Source of the DNA: Candidatus Poribacteria bacterium
GTDB taxonomy: Bacteria; Poribacteria; WGA-4E; WGA-3G
Assembly (NCBI GenBank): GCA_026710795.1
Contig: JAPOQK010000021.1
Span: 1 to 33,365 of the forward strand
Length of the DNA stretch: 33,365 bases
Direction of reading: 5' to 3'
A program made the translations under genes and the position numbers. The first letter of the stretch is position 1, and the number at the start of each line of letters is the position of its first letter. Positions 1 through 6,141 of this stretch are shown piece by piece. Below the pieces are notes generated by a model. That model did no database searches, had not been told where the DNA came from, and saw only the letters and a program-made list of their open reading frames with translations.

Positions 1-82
1 AACGCCTGGCGGCTTCGGCTTTACTGCCGCCCGCCTCAACAAAATCTAAAACGCGTTTACGTAAGTCTATTGAATATCTCAT
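1..82 (-). CDS. IS630-family transposase, N-terminal fragment (runs off left edge)
   Basis: The first 27 codons of a minus-strand gene are present, starting at the ATG at 82-80 and leaving the window at base 1. The translation opens MRYSIDLRKRVLDFVEAGG and continues with SKAEAARR. That is the start of the helix-turn-helix DNA-binding domain of IS630 transposases (pattern YS-DLR-RV-FV--G-S--EAA). The catalytic DDE domain would lie further left and cannot be seen. An inverted-repeat end lies 39 bases upstream of the start codon, at 121-140, which fits a transposase close to its element end. Family assignment is from motif recognition. Whether the gene is intact is unknown. Confidence 0.85.
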   Translation of the reverse strand, partial: MRYSIDLRKRVLDFVEAGGSKAEAARR

Positions 83-120
83 AATATGGATATTAAATCA
101 AAAATGAAAAACTGTCAACT

Positions 121-140
121 TATTTCTATAATCTACTATA
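121..140 (-). repeat. IS630 terminal inverted repeat
   Basis: Twenty bases that, reversed and complemented, match the repeat at 33225-33244 with two mismatches (positions 12 and 18). It marks the element boundary next to the transposase start. Confidence 0.8.
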
Positions 141-244
141 TAGTAGGAGGGAGCGTTCATTAGCAAATCAAATTTACTATGCACATACTAATACGTAAAA
201 GAAACCTCTTTTACAAATATTCGCGACAATTGACTGGTATAAAT

Positions 245-376
245 TGTAAAACTTTAGAGTTTTTAGAGTCAAACCGGATAATGTCAATTTTCGTCTAAGG
301 CAGAATATCCTTGTCAGGACTGGGTTTACGGCTTATTTATGACAATATTAGTCAGGAATGACTCTAAAGTTTTACA
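245..376. repeat. 132-bp element with perfect 16-bp inverted termini
   Basis: TGTAAAACTTTAGAGT at 245-260 is the exact reverse complement of ACTCTAAAGTTTTACA at 361-376. No reading frame lies between them. The size and the perfect ends suggest a small non-autonomous transposable element, with termini only loosely like those of the IS630 copies here. No clear target-site duplication is visible. The rest of the gene-free stretch 141-667 holds this element, the MITE at 420-557 and the presumed deacetylase promoter. Confidence 0.5.
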
Positions 377-419
377 TTTTTCCCATAAGTCAGATAGTTA
401 GGTTGATATTACGGTTATT

Positions 420-557
420 TATAGTGAACATTGAAAATAATAATATAAAGTCCATGTAGGAGCGATCTCCGAATCGTGACAAAACTTAGGAGCAGTCGGG
501 AATCGGAGTTCCCTCCTACAGTTCAGGAATGTAGCGTTAATTCTAATCTCTACCATA
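420..557. mobile_element. MITE-like element 1 (IS630-related)
   Basis: This 138-bp stretch begins TATAGTGAACATT and ends ATCTCTACCATA, which is TATGGTAGAGAT on the other strand, so the ends are imperfect inverted repeats resembling the IS630 ends. It contains a 105-bp block (455-559) that recurs at 1612-1716 with only three differences. The block includes the GTAGGAGCGATCTCCGAATCG motif and a matching inverted GGAGTTCCCTCCTAC segment. It has no coding capacity. Copy number elsewhere in the genome cannot be seen. Confidence 0.6.
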
Positions 558-604
558 AACAACCCTATATGTGAGGTATGGGACCTGCGACATAATGTGT
601 AATA

Positions 605-613
605 TGATATAAT
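605..613 (+). promoter_or_regulatory. Probable extended -10 promoter of the deacetylase
   Basis: TGATATAAT is a perfect TGnTATAAT extended -10 box, about 55 bases before the chosen start codon at 668. No good -35 box is seen 16-18 bases upstream, which is tolerated for extended -10 promoters. It lies just outside MITE 1. Confidence 0.4.
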
Positions 614-667
614 ACAGGAAATTTGAAATTGTGCAGACATTACCTACATGTTGAAAGGTTGAATACG

Positions 668-1384
668 ATGACAAAATTGATACCTGATAAACTTGTTGCC
701 CTCACTTTTGATGACGGTTGTAAATCCCAAGCGGCATATGTAGCACCAATGCTGAAACATTACGGTTTCGGTGCAACCTTCTATATTACAGAGGGAGTTG
801 GTTTTCTTGAGAATAAGGAAGCGTATATGACATGGGAAGAGGTGCAAGGATTACATCAAGATGGTTTTGAAATTGGAAATCATACACGGCATCATCGTAA
901 TGTTACTCAGCAATCAGAAGATGAGTTGAAAATGGATTTAGAACATATTGATGTTCGTTGTGCGGAATATGGGATTTCTCGTCCGACAACATTCTGTTAT
1001 CCTGGATATAGTCATGATGAATCAGCAGTTAAGGTTATTGCTGCACACGGTTTCCACTTTGCACGTCGTGGTGTTGCTCCAGAGTATGCCTACAATTCTG
1101 AAGGGGGACGTGGACCTGCTTATGACCCACTAAATCACCATCCACTTCTGATTCCTACTACCGGTGCTTCTGGACCAAATTGGAATTATGAAGATTTCAT
1201 TTGGGCAATTGAACAAGCTAAAGATGAAAAAATTACAGTATTGACATTTCACGGTGTTCCCGACCTTGAACATGCATGGGTTCACACAGACCCAGAAGAT
1301 TTTGACACATATATGTCATATCTTGCTGAGAACGACTATACTGTCATCGCACTCCGTGATCTCTACCCCTATGTCAAATTATAG
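668..1384 (+). CDS. Polysaccharide deacetylase (NodB domain)
   Basis: A 238-residue protein of the NodB/CE4 deacetylase superfamily, metal-dependent hydrolases that remove acetyl (or related) groups from sugar polymers such as peptidoglycan or chitin-like glycans. The motifs are plain. TFDDG at 13-17 gives the catalytic base D15 and metal ligand D16. HTRHH at 72-76 gives metal ligands H72 and H76. TFCYPGY near 119 and a late LTFHG supply the remaining active-site loops. There is no signal peptide, so it may act in the cytoplasm or on a small substrate. The ATG at 668 is preferred over the in-frame ATG at 623 because GAAAGG precedes it and the NodB fold starts directly after. The TAG stop (1382-1384) lies inside the end of MITE 2, so the original C-terminus may have been trimmed. 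Confidence 0.88.
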   Translation: MTKLIPDKLVALTFDDGCKSQAAYVAPMLKHYGFGATFYITEGVGFLENKEAYMTWEEVQGLHQDGFEIGNHTRHHRNVTQQSEDELKMDLEHIDVRCAEYGISRPTTFCYPGYSHDESAVKVIAAHGFHFARRGVAPEYAYNSEGGRGPAYDPLNHHPLLIPTTGASGPNWNYEDFIWAIEQAKDEKITVLTFHGVPDLEHAWVHTDPEDFDTYMSYLAENDYTVIALRDLYPYVKL

Positions 1385-1543
1385 TGAACTTTAGAATTAA
1401 CGGGATATTTTGAGATGTTCGAGGGAACTCCTATTCCCGATTATCAGTGAGTTTCATCGCGATTCGGAGATCGCTCCTACAGAATGTAAGATGTCGTAGG
1501 TCGCTGTGCTCACTCCGACCTACGAAGACTAATCTCTACCATA
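1380..1543. mobile_element. MITE-like element 2 (IS630-related), overlapping the deacetylase stop
   Basis: It starts TATAGTGAACTTTAGAATTA and ends AATCTCTACCATA, imperfect inverted ends of the same type as MITE 1 and the IS630 copies. Inside are an inverted copy of the GTAGGAGCGATCTCCGAATCG motif (about 1462-1482) and a hairpin, CGTAGGTCG at 1495-1503 pairing with CGACCTACG at 1516-1524. The first five bases overlap the stop codon of the deacetylase. Confidence 0.55.
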
Positions 1544-1550
1544 GTTTGCG

Positions 1551-1714
1551 TATAATGAGTCACAATCTAACAGATTGTGGTACAAAAACCATACTAAAAC
1601 CTGTCACATTCTGTAGGAGCGATCTCCGAATCGCGACAGAACTTAGGAGCAGTGGGGAATCGGAGTTCCCTCCTACAGTTCAGGAATGTAGCGTTAATTC
1701 TAATCTCTACCATA
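1551..1714. mobile_element. MITE-like element 3 (IS630-related)
   Basis: The right end, GCGTTAATTCTAATCTCTACCATA, is identical to that of MITE 1. The left end (TATAATGAG) is a weak match, so the boundary there is uncertain. It contains a perfect 8-bp hairpin with a 3-base loop (CACAATCT at 1561-1568, AGATTGTG at 1572-1579). It also holds the second copy (1612-1716) of the 105-bp block of MITE 1, 102 of 105 bases identical. Together with MITE 2 it accounts for most of the gene-free stretch 1385-1954. Confidence 0.5.
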
Positions 1715-1954
1715 AATTCCATGCTACGGACTTGAAAAATACACATAATTGTTGTATACTTAATAGGCATTATTGTCGTAATATAATTTGGATTTTGCAT
1801 AGTGATGCTGAGACCAATAAAACTGGTACCAATGTGAATAGTCTGTAATGGAAATAATAAGGAGGAAAGATACATTAACGTCCTAAACCTGATTTCATAT
1901 ATTTGGACTAAAAATGTAGTGTGTCCTTTTTCTGTACACATCAATTAACTGCCT

Positions 1955-2494
1955 ATGCTAAGACAATTTACAAATAATGTAACCCGGTGGGATACCTTGT
2001 TATTCCATCGAATCTTTGGTTGGGGTGATAGACGTTTACTCAATCGAACCTTCCGTTTAATATCTTGGAGTGCGAATGGATATCTCTATCCAATAATAAC
2101 CATCTACGTATTTGTGGTGTTTGAATACACGCTAAGTATTACTTTTTTAAAGTCTATAGTTGTTGCATTTCCAATTGAACGATGTCTTTATCATTTGCTA
2201 AAACAATCCTTGAAACGTGACCGTCCATTTATCAAAATTGATACGGTTCACTTCAGAGTCCGCCCACCTGATGAGTTTAGTTTTCCGTCAGGTCACACAT
2301 CATCAGCGTTCCTTGTGATGATGTTGATGTCAAGTTTCTTTCATGTGCCTGCGATACAAATTGGAATATTTCTCTGGGCATCAATGGTAGGTGTAGCAAG
2401 AGTATATCTTGGTGTACATTATCCTACTGATGTATTGGCTGGTGCAATTATTGGGATTTTTACTGCAGAGTTAGGAATGTGGTTTATAATGTAG
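1955..2494 (+). CDS. PAP2-family membrane phosphatase
   Basis: A 179-residue integral membrane protein with the full PAP2 (type 2 phosphatidic acid phosphatase) signature: K83-x6-R90-P91, PSGH at 111-114, and R149-x5-H155-x3-D159. H114 and H155 are the expected catalytic pair. Several hydrophobic segments (about 43-75, 117-129, 134-153 and 160-178) fit a bundle of membrane helices. The position before R149 is Ala rather than the usual Ser. Bacterial relatives dephosphorylate undecaprenyl diphosphate or phospholipids, and the exact substrate cannot be told from sequence. The start is odd: no ribosome site precedes this ATG and an in-frame stop lies at 1946-1948. A strong AAGGAGG at 1859-1865 instead faces an ATT codon (1874) that opens a 24-codon frame ending at that stop. 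Confidence 0.88.
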   Translation: MLRQFTNNVTRWDTLLFHRIFGWGDRRLLNRTFRLISWSANGYLYPIITIYVFVVFEYTLSITFLKSIVVAFPIERCLYHLLKQSLKRDRPFIKIDTVHFRVRPPDEFSFPSGHTSSAFLVMMLMSSFFHVPAIQIGIFLWASMVGVARVYLGVHYPTDVLAGAIIGIFTAELGMWFIM

Positions 2495-2761
2495 TCATAT
2501 GCGATCACATAATATATACCGAAACGCCTTGTAAAAAGATCCATCAATCCACTCTTGCTGGCGAAATACAATCCGTTGACCATCAGGGGACCAGCGCGGG
2601 TATGAACGGTTAATCGAGAATTCCCCTTCCCCGCCTACAGGTGTCGGTATCAGTTTCCGGCGGTCGTGACCATCGACATCCATGATCCAAATCGTGGTAT
2701 GGACTCCGAACGTGATCCATTCTCCACAAATAATATGCTTACCGTCCCACGTTCCAATCAA
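2495..2761 (-). pseudogene. TolB/PD40-like propeller remnant
   Basis: The minus-strand frame encodes about 88 residues with two typical TolB-like (PD40) blade patterns: IWIMDVDGHDRRKLIPTP and later YPRWSPDGQRIVFRQQEW. Full-length members have several hundred residues. The frame opens only at a TTG just after a stop codon and has no ribosome site, and homology begins mid-blade, so this is most likely the decayed tail of a larger gene. The stretch around it (about 2530-2860) is visibly richer in GC than its neighbours, which suggests a separate origin. It is unrelated at sequence level to the WD40 genes downstream. Confidence 0.55.
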
Positions 2762-3390
2762 GCGTGACCCTTATAGGCGGTGTTTTACGTCTCCCGCAAG
2801 ACGCACGGCACCCCCGGCAACCTTCCAACGGCAGTAATCGAACCCACTGACAGGGTAACGCTTTTTAAAGTATAGCATTAGCAGGACAAGTAAACAAATG
2901 TCCTTTTGGTGGTGTATACGTGTATATTGTCTGAACCAGGATTTACCAAATCAAGAAATCAACGGTATGAACACCTGTTGGCGTTCCCCCAAATCAACGC
3001 CAAATGCGCGTATGGCATTTGTCGGGTATGAATGCCTTTTGGCATTCCCCGGGATTTTAGGGTTAGCAGGATAAGAGAAGAGGGATTTGTCTGAATCACT
3101 GAAGGCACTGAGGGCACAGAAGCACACAGAAGGGTTTTTGTCTTTCAAAGTTGTTTTCTAAGTATAAATATGTCTGTAGAATAGTCTCTTTTCAGTGTCT
3201 TCAGCGTACTCTGCGGTTTCTGTGATTCTGACATAAACCTATACACCTAACACAGGGCATAGAATTTTCCTTAAGTTGACACCTATGGGTTTTGCTGCGC
3301 TCTACCCAACCTACATCTACATTTGTGTCTAATTATCAAACTCATGTTTATTATAAACATGACATAGTTTCTTTCGATTTTTGTCAACTA
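2762..3390. other. Gene-free stretch with repeat fragments
   Basis: No convincing gene. It contains a GC-rich piece of unknown nature (2762-2860), the repeat at 2957-3026 shared in inverted form with 33096-33180, a paired AATGCCTTTTGGCATT palindrome (3030-3045), and degraded CACTGAAGGCACTGAGGGC-type sequence (about 3100-3230). It ends with a TTGACACC-TATGGGTTT-CCCAACCTAC block (3276-3313) that recurs near 33087-33209. Confidence 0.5.
2957..3026 (+). repeat. Dispersed repeat, copy 1 (AATCAACGGTATGAA type)
   Basis: It begins AATCAACGGTATGAACACC and carries TGTTGGCGTTC, CCAAATCAACG and GCGCGTATGGCATTTG. The reverse complement of 33096-33180 contains the same modules in the same order, with one extra stretch in the middle. 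The two copies lie on opposite strands at the two flanks of the propeller cluster. Confidence 0.5.
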
Positions 3391-3419
3391 TGCAACCTTT
3401 CCACTTCATAATCGCGTCA
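3391..3419 (+). promoter_or_regulatory. ECF-type promoter, type 1 (TGCAACC-N17-CGTCA)
   Basis: TGCAACC (3391-3397) and CGTCA (3415-3419) are 17 bases apart. AAC in the -35 box and CGTC in the -10 box are classic ECF features. The same pair with the same spacing occurs at 13075-13103 and 30153-30181. The distance from the -10 box to the ATG is 37 bases, identical to that upstream of the start at 13141. Confidence 0.7.
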
Positions 3420-3456
3420 TTAATTAATTGTAAGGATATGTTTGTAGAGGTGTTAA

Positions 3457-6063
3457 ATGGTAATAGATGATGTGCAATTAATTCATGATATATTATCTGG
3501 TGATGAAACAGCATTTAATATTTTAGTCAAAAAATATCAAAAGAACATTCATTCCTTTGCATGGCGTAAAATTGGAGATTATCATATCGCAGAGGAAATC
3601 ACACAAGACACCTTCTTACAGGTATACGATAAATTGTCTACCTTAAAAGATCCAAATCAATTTACTGGATGGCTCTATGTTATCGCTAATCGACGTTGTA
3701 TTGCATGGCTGCGAAAGAAAAGATTGGTGATACAATCACTGGAATTAATTAGTGAAGATATACTTGAAAAAATAGATTATTCATCCTATTTGGCAGAACA
3801 ACGTGAAAATGCATCTGATGAACGTCGACGCGAAATCGTTGATAGTCTACTGGAAAAGTTGCCGGAAACCCAACGTATAACGATGATCCTCTACTATCTT
3901 GGAGAAATGTCCTGTAAAGCTATTAGCAAGTATTTAAATGTTTCTCTGAACACGGTTAAAAGTCGACTCAACCGAGCGCGAAATCGTTTACAACAGGAAG
4001 AACCAATAATTCATGAGATCCTTGATCAAATACAAGGAGATAATTTTATGGAGAACCAAAAACCATCAATTCCTGTGCCGGTTGGTTCACTTGAAGGTGA
4101 TGTGACAACATGGGGCATTTCTGAAGGCGCGATTGCTCGATTGGGACGTGGAAGTGAACCTAAGATGGCGTTCTCACCTGATGGGAAGTATCTTGCTATT
4201 GGCACCTATATTGGACTCTGGTTATATGACCTCGTAACGCTTTCCCCTATTGCACTTTGGGAAGCAGAAGAAGGGGTGGTCGAATCTGTAGCCTTTTCAC
4301 CTAACGGTAAATGGATAGCCGCCAACAAATCAGGTGGAAATATTAAGATTTTGGATGTCCAAAATGGTACGTGCTTGACAGAGATGAAATCAGAGAGTCA
4401 TATACATAGTATGACCCTTTCCTATGATAACTGGTTTCTTGCTGCTGCCTATTACACTACGCCTGACGTTGTAGTATGGAATACGGAAACTGGTAAACCG
4501 TTTGCAAGATTTACACCAGACACTGAAAGAGCTGGTTTCTACCGTCCAATTAGTTTCTCACCTGACACTCGACTTATAGTATCTACGTGCAGATCGGGTG
4601 CCACTGATGAGGTAGAGTCAATAATCGTATGGAGTATGGAAAGCAGAGAACAGATTGCGCGCGTCTCAGCACACACCAATTTGGTAACGACACTCTGCTT
4701 TTCACCGTGTGGACAGTTTCTTGCATCCGGAGGAGAAGATGGAACAGTGTACGTTTGGGATGTTAACACTTGGCAACAAGTACAGTGTTATACCGATTAT
4801 GGTGATGTATATCGCATTATTCCTTCTTATACTTCTGATGGCATTTTACGTGCAGCGGTTATAAATTATGACGATACCGGTCCAGCTACTGTCTCTGTTT
4901 ATGATCTTGTAAGTGATGATCAGCTTTACACTGATCAAGTATGGGGTAATTCAAGTTATTTTTCCCATATTGGTGAATGGGGCAACACTGTGGAATTTTT
5001 ATACGGTACACAACTTGCTTGTGAATGCAGACATGAATCTATCATTGTATGGACTCTTGATCACCCATACAGACGACAGTTCACACATTCACCTATTTCA
5101 TTTCCTGATTCTATGGTATTCTCACAGGATGGAAAAACATTGGCGGTGGAGTATTATCATGAAGGTGTCGTGTTATGGGATATTGAAAGTAAACGTTCCC
5201 GTCCAGCAATTAACGATATATCGGCAGGGAAGAATCAGTTTATATATAAAACCGTAAGAGGAAAACTGTATGCTTCAAGTATTAATAATGACAGTGTGAA
5301 ACTTTGGGAGACAGATAGTGATGGAATACCACTTATTGAAGCAAAGGGACGTCAATACTGGAGTGCATTTCCTGCATTAGCACCGACTGGCACACTATTT
5401 GCTTATGCATGCGAAGATGGCAACATACAAGTATGGGATGTACAGAGTGGGACGAAACTACATGTAATGACACATCCACTTGAACCAAGTGATAACAACG
5501 ACGATGAGGATGAAGGTGATTTTGTATATCAGTTGGAATTCAGTAATGATGGAAAATTACTTGTAAGTGAATCAAAGGCTCGCAATATCAGATTGTGGGA
5601 TATGGAACTTGGTGAAGAGATAGAATTGTTTCCAAGTGATAAGGTCACTGGATTCCGATTTTGTTGCTGTGGACAGCACCTTGTTTTCAATGGAGATGAA
5701 GAAATTCCGTATTGGGATATCACCCACCGAGAATTCTGTGAGGATGATACATGCCAGTATGAATCGAAACAGTATGAAATTGAAAACAGGTTGTCCCTAC
5801 CCAAAGCGTGTGAATATATTGAAAAACCCGTATTTACTACTTGTGGACAGTACATCGCATTTATAACATCGTGGAACAAGGTTACAAAGAGCTTTCCTAT
5901 CTGTTTGTTTGAAGTCGAGAGTGGTAAGCATCTTGTCACTTTCAAGGGACACTCCACAGATATACATGCACTCTCCTTAACTCCAGACAACAAAATTTTA
6001 GCAAGTGCAAGTCATGATGGCACTATTCTGCTTTGGGATCTTACCCCTTACATTGATTGTTAA
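3457..6063 (+). CDS. ECF sigma factor (type 1) fused to 14-motif WD40 propeller (A family)
   Basis: 868 residues. The N-terminal third is an ECF sigma factor. Region 2 spans about 19-90, including AEEITQDTFLQVY and GWLYVIAN at 71. Region 4 spans about 135-182, with LNTVKSRLNRARNRL as the DNA-recognition helix. From about residue 220 a W-x-(L/I)-x-EGAIARLGRG motif leads into 14 WD motifs, enough for two 7-bladed propellers. There is no signal peptide or membrane helix, so it is cytoplasmic. An acidic loop (SDNNDDEDEGD) sits near 678. Its start has GAGG six bases before the ATG and an ECF promoter upstream. An in-frame ATG at residue 198 has its own ribosome site (4034-4039). The closest relative here is the sigma-less gene at 10951, three genes away. 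No anti-sigma gene is near; the propeller is the likely regulator (inference). Confidence 0.92.
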   Translation: MVIDDVQLIHDILSGDETAFNILVKKYQKNIHSFAWRKIGDYHIAEEITQDTFLQVYDKLSTLKDPNQFTGWLYVIANRRCIAWLRKKRLVIQSLELISEDILEKIDYSSYLAEQRENASDERRREIVDSLLEKLPETQRITMILYYLGEMSCKAISKYLNVSLNTVKSRLNRARNRLQQEEPIIHEILDQIQGDNFMENQKPSIPVPVGSLEGDVTTWGISEGAIARLGRGSEPKMAFSPDGKYLAIGTYIGLWLYDLVTLSPIALWEAEEGVVESVAFSPNGKWIAANKSGGNIKILDVQNGTCLTEMKSESHIHSMTLSYDNWFLAAAYYTTPDVVVWNTETGKPFARFTPDTERAGFYRPISFSPDTRLIVSTCRSGATDEVESIIVWSMESREQIARVSAHTNLVTTLCFSPCGQFLASGGEDGTVYVWDVNTWQQVQCYTDYGDVYRIIPSYTSDGILRAAVINYDDTGPATVSVYDLVSDDQLYTDQVWGNSSYFSHIGEWGNTVEFLYGTQLACECRHESIIVWTLDHPYRRQFTHSPISFPDSMVFSQDGKTLAVEYYHEGVVLWDIESKRSRPAINDISAGKNQFIYKTVRGKLYASSINNDSVKLWETDSDGIPLIEAKGRQYWSAFPALAPTGTLFAYACEDGNIQVWDVQSGTKLHVMTHPLEPSDNNDDEDEGDFVYQLEFSNDGKLLVSESKARNIRLWDMELGEEIELFPSDKVTGFRFCCCGQHLVFNGDEEIPYWDITHREFCEDDTCQYESKQYEIENRLSLPKACEYIEKPVFTTCGQYIAFITSWNKVTKSFPICLFEVESGKHLVTFKGHSTDIHALSLTPDNKILASASHDGTILLWDLTPYIDC
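4034..4050 (+). promoter_or_regulatory. Internal ribosome site and start at the sigma/propeller joint
   Basis: AAGGAG (4034-4039) lies 8 bases before an in-frame ATG (4048), codon 198 of the fusion. Initiation here would give a free propeller whose tail to the DVTTW motif (22 residues) is almost the same length as that of the stand-alone paralog at 10951 (23 residues). Confidence 0.45.
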
Positions 6064-6086
6064 AGCGCAAAGATCTAATTTCTTTA

Positions 6087-6112
6087 AACCTTTCTCCTAA
6101 TTTCACTCCTCT
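6087..6112 (+). promoter_or_regulatory. ECF-type promoter, type 2 (AACC-N17-CCTCT)
   Basis: AACC (6087-6090) and CCTCT (6108-6112) are 17 bases apart, just before a type 2 sigma-propeller gene. The gene at 22658 has the same pair at 22602-22627, again with TTTAAACC and CTCCTCT context. The -10 box differs from the CGTCA found before type 1 genes. The flanking TATAATA could also serve a housekeeping sigma factor. Confidence 0.5.
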
Positions 6113-6141
6113 ATATAATAAACCGACCACGGAATTAGTCT

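Larger units (their letters stand above)
1..140 (-). mobile_element. IS630-family insertion sequence, upstream (right) end
   Basis: This is the end of an IS630-type element containing the transposase start (1-82) and its terminal inverted repeat at 121-140. Read on the minus strand the repeat is TATAGTAGATTATAGAAATA. It matches 18 of 20 bases of the repeat at 33225-33244 at the other edge of the window. The outer edge sits in a palindrome, CTACTATATAGTAG (133-146), and TA-rich target sites are expected for this family. The rest of the element is outside the window. Confidence 0.8.

Noticed and set aside
272..296. AACC-N16-CGTCT resembling an ECF promoter
   Set aside because: Spacing is 16, not 17, it lies inside the 132-bp repeat, and no gene follows for 370 bases; likely chance.
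1447..1848. 133-codon plus-strand frame
   Set aside because: It runs through the MITE-like repeats, has no ribosome site and no recognisable domain.
5529..5993. 154-codon antisense reading frame inside the propeller gene at 3457
   Set aside because: It and many similar antisense frames are shadows of the regular WD40 coding pattern, with no ribosome sites and low-complexity translations.
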